Notes: generated from the sequence alone by a model not told the origin. A stretch of DNA of 64,000 nucleotides from G963677085 sp963677085 (GCA_963677085.2 CAXXFH010000006.1:62001-126000); one strand, 5' to 3'; shown: positions 17,070 through 26,242, counted from the stretch's first letter. Program-made: numbers and translations.

Positions 17070-20000
17070 ATGCTCAATACGATCATTCGCTTTTCGCTCG
17101 AAAACCGCATGTTGGTGGCGGCCGTTTCGTTGTTTCTGATCGTCTACGGCGGCTGGCAGGCCACGCGGTTGCCGATCGACGTGTTTCCCAATCTCGACCG
17201 TCCTCGGGTAACTGTCATCACCGAAGCGTCTGGCATGGCGCCCGAGGAAGTCGAAGCCCTGATCACCTTTCCCTTGGAAACGGCCTTAAACGGCGCCACC
17301 GGCGTGCAGGCGGTGCGCAGTTCCTCGGGCGTGGGCATTTCGGTGATCTACGTCGAGTTCGATTGGGACACCGACATCTACAACGATCGCCAAATCGTTA
17401 ACGAACGGCTCGCCCTGGTTGCCGAGCGACTGCCGCCAGGCATCGCACCCCAGTTGGCACCCGTCTCGTCGATCATGGGTCAAATCATGATCGTGGGCCT
17501 CTTCAGCGAAGACGGCACGACCTCGCCCATGCAATTGCGCACTCTGGCCGACTGGCAGATCGCTCCCCGGCTGCTCACCATCGGCGGCGTGTCGCAGGTC
17601 TTCGTGATGGGTGGCGACCGCAAGCAGTTTCAGGTGCTCGTTTCGCCCGAGGCCTTGCTTCGCTACGGCGTAACGCTGCACGACGTGGAAACCGCGCTGG
17701 CCGAAAGCAATGCCAACGCCACGGGCGGGTATCTCGATCAACAGGGACCCAAGGAACTGCTGGTTCGCTGCCTGGGACGGATTCAAACCGTTGACCAGTT
17801 GGAAGACATCGTCGTCACGATGCGCGACGGCCGGCCCGTGCTGTTAAGTCAAGTGGCTGAAGTCCGAGAAGGGGCCCAAGTGAAACGGGGCGACAGTGCC
17901 GCCTTTGTGCGCGAAGACGAAGACCATTTCGCCGGCGGCCCGGCCGTAGTGATGACGATCAACAAGCAGCCCAACGCCGACACGCGCGCCGTTAGCGCCG
18001 AGGTAACCGCCGCGCTGGAAGAGCTTCACGACGCCTTGCCCAGCAACCTCCGCATCGTTCCCAATCTGTATCAGCAACGGGCGTTCATCGACAGGGCGAT
18101 TGAAAACGTGGCCGAGGCACTGCGCGACGGCAGTATCCTGGTTGTTGTGATCCTGTTTCTTTTTCTGCTGAATTTCCGCACTACATTCATCACGCTCACG
18201 GCCATCCCGTTGTCGCTGGCCATTACGGCCCTGGTGTTTGCCGGGTTCGGGCTGTCGATCAACACGATGACCCTCGGCGGATTGGCCGTGGCCATTGGCG
18301 AATTGGTCGACGACGCCATCGTCGACGTCGAAAACATCTTCCGCCGGCTACGAGAGAATCAACAAGCCGGCGAGCCTAAGCCGTCGTTGCAAGTCGTTTA
18401 CGAAGCCAGCGCAGAAATACGCAACTCGATCGTCTTCGGCACGCTGATCGTGGTGTTGGTGTTCTTGCCGGTATTTGCCTTGGGAGGCATGGAAGGGCGG
18501 TTGTTCACGCCGCTGGGTATTGCTTACATCGTGTCGATTGTCTCCTCGCTGCTGGTTTCGCTGACGCTCACACCGGTGCTTTCCTCCTGGCTGTTGCCCA
18601 ACGCACGGGCCATGCGCCACACGCGCGAAGGACTATTATTGCGAGGGCTCAAACAACTCGCCCGACTGTGTATCCGCTTCAGCCTCAAAACGTCGACCGG
18701 CGTGCTCGTGGCTGCCGGCTTGGCTGTAGCCCTGGCCGGCTGGAGCTTGTGGCAACTGGAACGCGACTTCCTGCCACCGTTCAATGAAGGGGCCGTACAG
18801 CTCAACGTCATCCTCCCGCCCGGCACGTCGTTGACCACCTCGAGCGAGATCGCCAGAAAGGTCGAGCAGCGGCTGCAAGAGATTCCCGACTTGACTGCCT
18901 TCGTGCGCAAAACCGGCCGGGCCGAACTCGACGAACACGCGGTCACCGTGAACATGTCGGAAATCATCGCCACCTTCGATCCCGACAGCACGCGTTCGCG
19001 GGAAGAGATCCTCGACGACCTGCGCGAGACGATGGCCGACATCCCGGGCATTGTGGTCGGCGTAGAACAACCGCTGCAACACCTTATTTCCCACATGCTC
19101 TCCGGCGTGCAAGCCCAAGTGGCCATTAAACTCTACGGCGACGATCTGCCCACCTTGCGCCGCACGGCCGCGCAAATGCAGAATGCGATTTCCGACGTGC
19201 CCGGCGTGGTCGACTTGCAGATCGAAACGCAGACCGACATTCCCCAACTGCGAATCGAAATCGACGGCCATCGACTGATGCAATACGGGTTGCGGCGCGA
19301 TGATATCAACGAATTCGTCGAAACGGCCATGCACGGCCGCGTGATCTCCCAGGTGTTGCTGGGCCAACAGACATTCGACCTGATGATACGGCTCGACGAA
19401 CCGTTTCGCGAAGACCTCGAAGCGGTCAAACGGCTGTCGATCGATCTGCCCGATGGCGGCACCACGCCGCTGAGTTCCGTGGCCAAGATCTACGTGGCCG
19501 ACGGCCCCAACACCATTAAGCGGGAAGATGTCCGCCGGCGAATCGTCTTGCAGTGCAACACGGCCGGCCGAGGGCTGGTCGATGTAGTCCGCGATATCCA
19601 GAATCAACTTCGGCCGATCGAAAAGAACCTGCCCACGGGCTACTTCGTGCAATACGGCGGTCAGTTTACCAGCCAGGAATCGGCATCGCGGGTGATCGTG
19701 CTGCTGTTCGCCGTCTCGCTGGTGGGCATGTTTCTGGTGCTCTACTCGATGTTTCGCTCGGTCAACCTGGCCGTGCAAGTGATGATCGCGCTGCCGATGG
19801 CCTTTCTCGGTGCGGTAGCGGCACTGTACCTCACCGGACAAACGCTTACGGTGGCCGCCATGGTGGGCTTCATCTCGCTTTGCGGTATTGCTGCTCGAAA
19901 CGGTATTCTGCTGATTAACCACTACCTGCAACTGGTTCGAAATGAGGACGAGACGTGGTCGGCCGAGATGATCGTTCGCGCGGGCCAAGAGCGTATGGCC

Positions 20001-20240
20001 CCGGTACTGATGACCGCGTTGACCTCGGGCATCGGGCTGGTCCCGCTGGCGATGGCAGCCGGGCAGCCGGGCAAAGAGATCCTCTACCCCGTGGCCACCG
20101 TAATCATCGGCGGCCTGATCACCAGCACGGCGTTGGAGTTCTTCGTCCGCCCGGCCTTGTTCTGGAAATTCGGACTCCGCGCCGCCCAACGGGTGGTGGA
20201 AGCGGACGCCGACAAGGAACATCAAATTCAGGCATCTTGA
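17070..20240 (+). CDS. CzcA/CusA-type heavy-metal RND efflux pump
   Basis: A 1056 aa inner-membrane proton antiporter with the RND plan: N-terminal helix, large periplasmic loop, six helices, second loop, five helices. Landmarks: LPIDVFPNLDRPRVTVIT near residue 37, GGLAVAIGELVDDAIVDVEN near 405 (transmembrane helix 4 with the acidic proton-relay residues), FLPVFALGGMEGRLFTPLG near 470 and GIAARNGILLINHYLQL near 945. Gene order adaptor then pump is standard. No outer-membrane CzcC-like factor is present in the window. It ends 45 bp before a family D repeat. Confidence 0.95.
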   Translation: MLNTIIRFSLENRMLVAAVSLFLIVYGGWQATRLPIDVFPNLDRPRVTVITEASGMAPEEVEALITFPLETALNGATGVQAVRSSSGVGISVIYVEFDWDTDIYNDRQIVNERLALVAERLPPGIAPQLAPVSSIMGQIMIVGLFSEDGTTSPMQLRTLADWQIAPRLLTIGGVSQVFVMGGDRKQFQVLVSPEALLRYGVTLHDVETALAESNANATGGYLDQQGPKELLVRCLGRIQTVDQLEDIVVTMRDGRPVLLSQVAEVREGAQVKRGDSAAFVREDEDHFAGGPAVVMTINKQPNADTRAVSAEVTAALEELHDALPSNLRIVPNLYQQRAFIDRAIENVAEALRDGSILVVVILFLFLLNFRTTFITLTAIPLSLAITALVFAGFGLSINTMTLGGLAVAIGELVDDAIVDVENIFRRLRENQQAGEPKPSLQVVYEASAEIRNSIVFGTLIVVLVFLPVFALGGMEGRLFTPLGIAYIVSIVSSLLVSLTLTPVLSSWLLPNARAMRHTREGLLLRGLKQLARLCIRFSLKTSTGVLVAAGLAVALAGWSLWQLERDFLPPFNEGAVQLNVILPPGTSLTTSSEIARKVEQRLQEIPDLTAFVRKTGRAELDEHAVTVNMSEIIATFDPDSTRSREEILDDLRETMADIPGIVVGVEQPLQHLISHMLSGVQAQVAIKLYGDDLPTLRRTAAQMQNAISDVPGVVDLQIETQTDIPQLRIEIDGHRLMQYGLRRDDINEFVETAMHGRVISQVLLGQQTFDLMIRLDEPFREDLEAVKRLSIDLPDGGTTPLSSVAKIYVADGPNTIKREDVRRRIVLQCNTAGRGLVDVVRDIQNQLRPIEKNLPTGYFVQYGGQFTSQESASRVIVLLFAVSLVGMFLVLYSMFRSVNLAVQVMIALPMAFLGAVAALYLTGQTLTVAAMVGFISLCGIAARNGILLINHYLQLVRNEDETWSAEMIVRAGQERMAPVLMTALTSGIGLVPLAMAAGQPGKEILYPVATVIIGGLITSTALEFFVRPALFWKFGLRAAQRVVEADADKEHQIQAS

Positions 20241-20281
20241 GCAACCATCCCAAAGCCGCGCCCGTCGGCCACACCGTTAGT

Positions 20282-20385
20282 GGATAGTGGGTAGCCGCGA
20301 TAGCTCTGCTATCGGGGCGGCGTAGCCGCAAGAGGAGCGGGACACGAGCTGACGCTTCTTGTGCCTTCGGCACCCCTACCCGTTT
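20282..20385 (+). repeat. Dispersed repeat family D
   Basis: GGGTAGCCGCGATAGCTCTG, then CTATCGGGG, GCAAGAGG, CTTCTTGTGCCTTCGGC. Other copies at 49797-49845 and 55003-55086 (inverted). It contains the palindrome CGATAGC-TCT-GCTATCG. Confidence 0.8.
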
Positions 20386-20484
20386 CTCCCGCCACGCTTG
20401 TCCACACGCTGCCTTTCTGCAAGAATCAACAATCTCGACGACACCCGCCGAACTCGCTTAGAATCCGAGAAAGACCCTTGCCAG

Positions 20485-21144
20485 ATGAACACCTCCGACC
20501 GAGACCAAGCCGACCGCGTGAACCACTTCGATCAAGCGGCGGCCACCTGGGACGATAAGCCCGAGCGGGTGGCCGTAATGAAAACATTGAGCGAGGCTAT
20601 CCTCCGCAATGCCCAACCGTCGCCCGAGACCGACGTGTTCGACTACGGTTGCGGCACGGGCCTGGTCAGTCTGTTCCTGCTGCCGCATGTGCGTAGCGTG
20701 ACCGGGGCCGACAATTCGCCTGGCATGCTCGAAGTGCTGCGGCGCAAGATTGCCGAAAGTTCGCTCGAAAACATGAAGGTCGTTCAGCTCGACCTGCAAC
20801 ACGACGACGTACCGGCCGACAGGTATCACCTGATCGTCACCAGCATGGCGATGCACCACATCGCCGACACCGACCGCGTGCTTCGCGCTTTCCACACGCT
20901 TTTGCATCCTGGCGGCACGCTTTGCATTACCGATCTCGACACGGAGCCGGGCATTTTCCACGACCCGAAGTCGGCCGAAAGCGTTTACCACCACGGATTC
21001 GATCGCGACGAACTGGCCCGCCAACTCAAGGCAATCGGCTTCGCCCAAGTCGATGCGACGACCGCCCATGTGCTCCGCCGTCCTGTGGCCGACGGCAGCG
21101 AACACGATTTTTCCCTGTTTTTGATCACGGCACGCTGCAGTTGA
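20485..21144 (+). CDS. Class I SAM-dependent methyltransferase
   Basis: A 219 aa cytoplasmic methyltransferase. Motif I is VFDYGCGTGLVSLFLLP at about residues 51-67, the acidic residue after strand 2 is in VTGADNSPGML, motif II/III region VQLDLQH, and post-I IVTSMAMHHIADTDRVL at about 117-133. This resembles the UbiE/Methyltransf_11 group. The ATG at 20485 is chosen because the domain begins right after it. Substrate unknown. Its stop overlaps a TTGACA that may belong to the ribB promoter. Confidence 0.88.
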   Translation: MNTSDRDQADRVNHFDQAAATWDDKPERVAVMKTLSEAILRNAQPSPETDVFDYGCGTGLVSLFLLPHVRSVTGADNSPGMLEVLRRKIAESSLENMKVVQLDLQHDDVPADRYHLIVTSMAMHHIADTDRVLRAFHTLLHPGGTLCITDLDTEPGIFHDPKSAESVYHHGFDRDELARQLKAIGFAQVDATTAHVLRRPVADGSEHDFSLFLITARCS

Positions 21145-21169
21145 CATCGGTCGCAAAACAGTTAAGCTG
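21141..21169 (+). promoter_or_regulatory. Candidate promoter for the FMN-riboswitch transcript
   Basis: TTGACA at 21141-21146 is a consensus -35 box, with a weak -10 (TTAAGC at 21162-21167 or AAGCTG at 21164-21169). It lies immediately upstream of the riboswitch P1 helix and overlaps the methyltransferase stop codon. Confidence 0.4.
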
Positions 21170-21177
21170 AAGGCGTA

Positions 21178-21343
21178 CTTATTCTCAGGGCGGGGTGCAA
21201 TTCCCCACCGGCGGTGTCCCAGGTTGCGTTGGGAAGCCCGCGAGCGCTCTTTCCACGATGGTTGATTCCCACCGCGGAAAGAGGTCAGCAGATCTGGTGT
21301 GATTCCAGAGCCGACGGTTACAGTCCGGATGGAAGAGGATAAG
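21178..21343 (+). promoter_or_regulatory. FMN riboswitch (RFN element)
   Basis: Senses flavin mononucleotide and switches off the downstream riboflavin gene. All signature blocks are present: TCTCAGGGCGGGGTGCAATT, CCCCACCGGCGGT, AGCCCGCGAGCG, GTCAGCAGATCTGGTGTGA, TTCCAGAGCCGACGGTTACA and GTCCGGATGGAAGAGGA. Closing helix P1 is CTTAT at 21178-21182 with ATAAG at 21339-21343. The variable arm is about 21250-21283. The 120 bp between it and the ribB ATG would hold the expression platform; AGGGGT precedes the start. Confidence 0.97.
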
Positions 21344-21462
21344 ACAGTGAGCCTCTCGTCAACGGCTTCTTGCCTGGCGCGATGCTGCCCGAACGCGTTT
21401 CGGCGGCTGTCTTCTCCGGTGCCCTGATTCTGGTAGCTCGTTTTTGCGATAGGGGTATTACC

Positions 21463-22134
21463 ATGAATCAGACGTTATTGAGACGATTTGGCGAACCACG
21501 GCAGCGCGTGGAAAATGCCCTGGCCGCGTTGCGCGACGGCCGCGGCGTTCTGGTGACTGACGACGAACACCGCGAAAACGAAGGCGACCTGATCTTCGCC
21601 ACCGAATCGCTCACCGAAGCCCAAATGGCCCTGCTGATTCGCGAGTGCAGCGGGATTGTCTGCTTGTGTCTTCCGGACGACAAAGTCCGCCAGTTGGCTT
21701 TGCCGTTGATGGCACCGTCGAACACAAGCCGTTTTCAGACGGCGTTCACCGTATCGATCGAAGCTGCCCGGGGTGTGACCACGGGCGTGTCGGCTGCCGA
21801 TCGGTTAACGACCGTACGCGCCGCGACGGCCGACGGTGCTCGGCCCGACGACCTTTATCATCCCGGCCACGTCTTTCCCCTTCGGGCATGCCCAGGCGGA
21901 GTGCTCCAGCGTCGGGGGCATACGGAAGCCACGGTCGATCTGATGCGATTGGCCGGCTTGAAGCCCTACGGCGTATTGTGCGAGTTGACCAATCCCGACG
22001 GCACCATGGCCCGGCTGCCGGAAATCATGGCCTTTGCAGAGAAACACCGCCTACCGGTGTTGACCGTGGCCGATTTAGTGAGTTATCGCACCTGCGACGG
22101 GACGGCCGTCGGGTGCGATGCGATGTGTGGCTGA
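21463..22134 (+). CDS. ribB: 3,4-dihydroxy-2-butanone-4-phosphate synthase
   Basis: Converts ribulose 5-phosphate to 3,4-dihydroxy-2-butanone 4-phosphate plus formate for riboflavin synthesis. The 223 aa length is that of a stand-alone RibB, not a RibBA fusion. Active-site blocks: DDEHRENEGDLIFA near residue 27 (Mg binding and catalytic acidic residues), GVTTGVSAADR near 105, HPGHVFPLRA near 132 and RRGHTEATVDL near 148. ATG at 21463 follows AGGGGT at a proper distance; an upstream ATG at 21370 would fall in the riboswitch expression platform. Other riboflavin genes are not in the window. Confidence 0.96.
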   Translation: MNQTLLRRFGEPRQRVENALAALRDGRGVLVTDDEHRENEGDLIFATESLTEAQMALLIRECSGIVCLCLPDDKVRQLALPLMAPSNTSRFQTAFTVSIEAARGVTTGVSAADRLTTVRAATADGARPDDLYHPGHVFPLRACPGGVLQRRGHTEATVDLMRLAGLKPYGVLCELTNPDGTMARLPEIMAFAEKHRLPVLTVADLVSYRTCDGTAVGCDAMCG

Positions 22135-22143
22135 GGCGCATCC

Positions 22144-23787
22144 TCATTGGTAACAGTCTGCATACCATTGCTGCCACAGGTCGGCCAACTTGGTGACGAT
22201 CTCCGGGTGCGCGGCGGCCAGGTTGTCGGTCTCCGTGCGGTCGGTGCTCAGGTCGTAGAGTTCCCAGGGGCCGTTGTAGCTGACCAGTTTCCACTTGCCC
22301 TGGCGCACTGCTCGGCCTTTGTCCCATTGCCAGAAGATGGGCTTGCGCTGCGGGAGTTTTTCGCCGCGGAAAATCGGCACCAGGCTTTCGCCTTGTAGAG
22401 GCGTGATCTTCGTGTCGCCCAACTCGCTCGGGTAATCGGCCCCGGCGATGTCGACCAACGTGGCCATGAAGTCGATGAAGTGGCCCGGCCGACGGCAAAT
22501 GCGGCCACCGTCCTTAACGACCTTCGGCCAACAAACGACCAACGGCGTACAGATGCCGCCCTCGTGACTGTAGTTCTTGAACTTGCGAAACGGCGTGTTG
22601 CTTACATTGGCCCAAGGCCCCCTGACCGAACTCCAGCGGGTCATCGTTCCGATTTCGCCCGAGCCGATGTCGACTACTTCGGAAGACCCGCCGTTGTCAG
22701 AGCAAAACATTACCAAGGTGTTGTCTTCTTCGCCCAACTCGCGGATCTTCGCCAACAGGCGGCCGATGTTCTGATCCATGCGGTCGACCATGGCCGCGTA
22801 GACGGCCATCCGTAAGTCCTCCTGGTCGCGAACATCCTCCGATAGAGTCTCCCAGTCGGGCGATTCGCGTTTGCTCAGCGGGGTGGTTTTCGGGTTGATA
22901 AGCCCCATTTTCACTTGGCGGTTATACCGGGCATTGCGGATCGCTTCGTAGCCAACACGATATTTGCCACGATATTTGGCGATGTCTTGGGGCCAAGCCA
23001 TCAGCGGGTCGTGCGGTGCGTTGTAAGCCATGTAGAGCAGAAAGGGTTTGTCTTCGCCCTTGTACTCATCGAGCCATGCGAGTGCGCGGTTGGTGAAGTA
23101 GTCGGTCGTGTAGAAGTCCTTTTGCTCTGGCGTGTAAGGCTGCAACGTCTCGCCGTCGATACACCAATTTCGTTTGCCATAGCGTTTCTGGGCCGGTTTG
23201 GGCTCGCCGGGCCGCTGCAGACCGGGATTGAAGTAGTTGCAGGCCCCGTCGCGGAGTCCGTCGTAGCGATCGAAACCACGGTCGAAGGGATTTTCGGTAC
23301 CGTGGTGTTTGCCAGCCCACAGCGTGCGGTAGCCGGCCGTACGGAGAACCTCGCCTAGGGTAACGGCGTTTTGGATCGGCCCATGGCGTCGTGCCATACG
23401 GCACTGTTGCGAGTAGACGCCCGTGAGCAAGCAGGCGCGAGAAGGAAAACACTTCGACGTGTTGTAGAACTGGGTGAAACGGATGCCACCGGCCGCCAGC
23501 CGGTCGATATGGGGCGTGTCGATCTCGCCGCCATAACAGCCGATGTCGCTGAAGCCCATGTCGTCGCAGAGGATTAACAGAATGTTCGGACGGTCGTCGG
23601 CCGCGGCCGTTGAACCAACCAAGAGCAGCACGGCAAGCGTCAGGAAGTGACGACTCCAAAACGGGCCGTTTCGACCGTGGCCAAACCTATCGAGGCCGAC
23701 CTCCGACTCGTTGGTCCGTCGCCTACCAGAAACGCGGTCGTCGGCCGCGCGACGATCGCTTGTTGAACTCGGCCGAGTTATTCGCAT
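22144..23787 (-). CDS. Secreted sulfatase (formylglycine-dependent)
   Basis: Hydrolyses sulfate esters, likely on sulfated polysaccharides, in the periplasm or outside. Metal-ligand start RPNILLILCDDMGFSDIGCYGG, then the activation motif CFPSRACLLTG (Cys converted to formylglycine, CxPSR core) near residue 113, HDPLMAWP and CSDNGG (late metal ligands). The C-terminal WELYDLSTDRTETDNLA is typical of the S1 class. A signal-like segment (FLTLAVLLLVGSTAAA) lies at about residues 48-63, so the true start may be downstream of the only upstream ATG at 23787. It is convergent with ribB (9 bp apart). Confidence 0.92.
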   Translation of the reverse strand: MRITRPSSTSDRRAADDRVSGRRRTNESEVGLDRFGHGRNGPFWSRHFLTLAVLLLVGSTAAADDRPNILLILCDDMGFSDIGCYGGEIDTPHIDRLAAGGIRFTQFYNTSKCFPSRACLLTGVYSQQCRMARRHGPIQNAVTLGEVLRTAGYRTLWAGKHHGTENPFDRGFDRYDGLRDGACNYFNPGLQRPGEPKPAQKRYGKRNWCIDGETLQPYTPEQKDFYTTDYFTNRALAWLDEYKGEDKPFLLYMAYNAPHDPLMAWPQDIAKYRGKYRVGYEAIRNARYNRQVKMGLINPKTTPLSKRESPDWETLSEDVRDQEDLRMAVYAAMVDRMDQNIGRLLAKIRELGEEDNTLVMFCSDNGGSSEVVDIGSGEIGTMTRWSSVRGPWANVSNTPFRKFKNYSHEGGICTPLVVCWPKVVKDGGRICRRPGHFIDFMATLVDIAGADYPSELGDTKITPLQGESLVPIFRGEKLPQRKPIFWQWDKGRAVRQGKWKLVSYNGPWELYDLSTDRTETDNLAAAHPEIVTKLADLWQQWYADCYQ

Positions 23788-24181
23788 CTTTGCTCATCTT
23801 CCGCAACTGTGCCCGTACTGGCCGTGACAGGTTCAACGAGCGATTCGTTCCCATGGAGTAATCGCCCGTTTTCAGTCTAACGCCTCAACCGCGGGCGTGC
23901 AAAAAACGGCAAAACGGCTTCCGTTTGGCTGAATAGTTACGCAAATCCAGGCTGTCGCGAAGCACGGCCCGGCGACGCGGCAACTAATTTATCGGTCGAT
24001 CCCAAGAAGGAAAAAAGGGTGCGTTTGCACGCACCCGGTGTGAACCCTATCACGAGAAGCCGTTTCAGAACCCGTGTCGACGTTGTTCGTCCAGCGAATG
24101 TACGAGCCCGGAGCTGAGTTTTGAAATGCCTCGACAGACTATCAGCGCAGCACGGCACTGGGCCCAGACGCAGAGATAAGA
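23788..24181. other. Intergenic region between scpB and the sulfatase gene
   Basis: No gene seen. Holds a family F repeat at 23948-24004. The stretch 24005-24181 between the repeat and the scpB stop has no recognised signal. Confidence 0.6.
23948..24004 (-). repeat. Family F stem-loop repeat upstream of the sulfatase gene
   Basis: Top strand: GCTGTCGCGAAGCACGGCCC, then GCGGCAACT and TCGGTCGATCCCAA. This copy is more degenerate in the closing helix than the three others, and lies about 160 bp from the sulfatase start. Confidence 0.7.
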
Positions 24182-25369
24182 CTACTTCTCTTTCTCTTCT
24201 TCCTCTTCATCCTCGTCCTCTTCCTCCCAGTCCTCATCCTCCTCGTCGTCGTCTTCCTCCCAGTCCTCGTCCTCGTCCTCGTCGCCTACTTCCTCCCACT
24301 CATCATCCTCGAACTCGTCGTCGTCCTCTTCCTCCCCCTCTTCATCGTCATCGAAGTCGTCGTCATAGTCATCGTCGTAGTCGTCGTCGAAGTCCTCGTC
24401 ATAGTCGTCGTCCTCATCCTCTTCGTCGTCATCGCCATCGTCATCGTCGTCGTCCAAATCATCCTGAGCCTTCAAGGGCGTCGTGGTGCCCGTCTCGTCA
24501 ACGACGACAACCGAAGTGGCCATTTCGTCGGCCAATGTTGTTTCTACAGTGGCAAGGGAAATCATTTTCTTCACGTTCATCTCCTCTTCCGCGGCATGGC
24601 TGGAATCGGTCCCCGCAGAGATTGCTTGATTCGTTTCCGAAGAATCAGTATTACTGTCGCTGTTGGGATCTATTTCGGCAACCCCGACTCGTTGCAGTAT
24701 CTCTTTTCGGGGCAATTCATCCAGATGCCGCAGTCCAAATACCTGCAAAAAACGTTTTGTTGTACCATAAAGTAACGGTCGCCCCAGTTCCTCTGAGCGG
24801 CCGGCAATCCGCACTAAATCACGTTCGATCAACTGCCGAAGCATTTCGCCGCATTGCACACCCCGAATCGCTTCGATCTCGGCTCGTAAGACCGGCTGGC
24901 GATAAGCCACCACAGCGAGGGTCTCCATGGCCGGGGCCGACAGCCGCACCTCGACCTGTGCTGCATGTAGCCGGCGAAGCCAGGGAGCGAATTGCGGCCG
25001 CGTCAAGAGTGTAAAACCACCGGCAATTTCTTCGACACGAAACGCGCTTCCCTCGGCGTCATACCGCCGATTCAGTTCGCGCACCAGTGTACGCGCTTTA
25101 GTGCCATCCGCCAAGCCGGCCAACTGGGCAAGTTTTCGGGTATTTAACGGATTCTGCGCAATCAGCAACACCGCTTCCAGACGCTGCATTCGCGGGCTGC
25201 GGGCATGAGGGCTCGAACCTCGCGGTTCATCGTCCCCTCGCTGCTCCCCCCTGCCGGGCCACCAGCGTGCCGACCCGGCTGCTGCCGTACCGCGATGATT
25301 CAACTCCAGGCGGTAGCGCAAGGCCACGCTGCCCAATTGTTCTGCCGTCGTGCCGGGGCGTTGGTACAT
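24182..25369 (-). CDS. scpB: Segregation and condensation protein ScpB with acidic tail
   Basis: Partner of ScpA and SMC in the bacterial condensin complex. The tandem winged-helix ScpB domain occupies about residues 61-230: MQRLEAVLLIAQNPLNTRKL, RVEEIAGGFTLLTRPQF, ETLAVVAYRQPVLRAEIEAI and the final YGTTKRFLQVFGLRHLDELP. A 60 aa Gly/Arg-rich N-terminal extension precedes it. The C-terminal region from about 237 is unusual: a Ser/Thr-rich linker, then roughly 93 residues almost entirely Asp and Glu (303-395). Typical ScpB is about 200 aa. No scpA is adjacent. An alternative start is the ATG at 25189. Confidence 0.9.
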   Translation of the reverse strand: MYQRPGTTAEQLGSVALRYRLELNHRGTAAAGSARWWPGRGEQRGDDEPRGSSPHARSPRMQRLEAVLLIAQNPLNTRKLAQLAGLADGTKARTLVRELNRRYDAEGSAFRVEEIAGGFTLLTRPQFAPWLRRLHAAQVEVRLSAPAMETLAVVAYRQPVLRAEIEAIRGVQCGEMLRQLIERDLVRIAGRSEELGRPLLYGTTKRFLQVFGLRHLDELPRKEILQRVGVAEIDPNSDSNTDSSETNQAISAGTDSSHAAEEEMNVKKMISLATVETTLADEMATSVVVVDETGTTTPLKAQDDLDDDDDDGDDDEEDEDDDYDEDFDDDYDDDYDDDFDDDEEGEEEDDDEFEDDEWEEVGDEDEDEDWEEDDDEEDEDWEEEDEDEEEEEKEK

Positions 25370-25444
25370 CAGTTCAACCTACGTGCCAAGACGCTCTAAG
25401 GCAAGCAACAAAAAAACCATCGGAGTTTCGCTCTTCGCGCAGAC

Positions 25445-26242
25445 TCACCGAGTGGCCACCCACGTCTCGACTTGGCGAAGCACCGTAGCCATGGCCCGAA
25501 GCGGGTCGGCGTTGGTCTCTTCGAAATGATGCGTGTAGTTCGGGTTGCCGCCCACTGCCACCCGACAGTGAAATCGATAGGTGGCTCCCCAGCTCTCCAG
25601 CAGGTAGTAAGTAGCTCCCAACGACCGAAGTCGCTGCTGGATGTAGGTGAACTGGTCGACCCCGTCCGCCGCATTCCGGGCAGGTGGCCGAACCGCACCA
25701 TTGGGCAACGCACCATTAGACAGGGCCGCTGCCGTGCCCGGAAAACCGCCAACCGCGGCTGGCGAAAATGACCGATCGGCTGAGTCGGCCGGCCTTACCG
25801 CGTCGTGCTCGCCGGGCAGGGCGCTGTCGGTCGGCCAAACGGCGGCCATCGTCGGGGGGTAGCTGTCCGGCTGCTCGTTCGCCACGACCGCAGGCACAGC
25901 CGTTTCGTAGCTCACCGGCGATACGCCCGTTGGCATCGGGCAAGTCGATGGCATGGCACCCGCCGGCGGAATCGGCGCCAGTCCGGCAGGCTGTCCTTGG
26001 GGAAAGAGCGGTTGCGGTGGCGTGGTCATGACCGCCTGAGTCATCGGCAACGGCTCGAACCGCGGCGCCTCGCTCGCACAACATGCTTCCGATTCCGCCG
26101 TCGGTGGCCATTTTCCGGCCAGCAACGATCGGAGGACGTCGGGAAACGAATTGCCAAATATCGCGGCCGCGGGAATGGCAATCAGACAGACTAGCATCAC
26201 CAGCGCGCGAAAAAATACCGTCGCTGGGGAAGATTGAGACAT
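25445..26242 (-). CDS. Membrane-anchored protein of unknown function
   Basis: A 265 aa protein with an N-terminal hydrophobic segment (FFRALVMLVCLIAIPAAAIFG, residues 10-30), a long Pro/Ala/Thr-rich low-complexity linker (about 45-185), and a compact C-terminal domain (about 190-265, containing FTYIQQRLRSLGATYYLLES and YRFHCRVAVGGNPNYTHHFE) that is probably extracytoplasmic. Shine-Dalgarno AAAGGAA precedes the ATG. Family not recognised; it looks like a lineage-specific Planctomycete protein. It lies 75 bp upstream of scpB on the same strand and could share its transcript. Confidence 0.78.
   Translation of the reverse strand: MSQSSPATVFFRALVMLVCLIAIPAAAIFGNSFPDVLRSLLAGKWPPTAESEACCASEAPRFEPLPMTQAVMTTPPQPLFPQGQPAGLAPIPPAGAMPSTCPMPTGVSPVSYETAVPAVVANEQPDSYPPTMAAVWPTDSALPGEHDAVRPADSADRSFSPAAVGGFPGTAAALSNGALPNGAVRPPARNAADGVDQFTYIQQRLRSLGATYYLLESWGATYRFHCRVAVGGNPNYTHHFEETNADPLRAMATVLRQVETWVATR

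Noticed and set aside
22915..23358. 147 aa plus-strand frame inside the sulfatase gene
   Set aside because: Antisense shadow of the sulfatase gene; the sulfatase motifs are decisive.
24121..25014. Long Arg/Pro/His-rich open frame on the plus strand
   Set aside because: It is the antisense of the Asp/Glu tail codons of scpB; its composition is fully explained by that.
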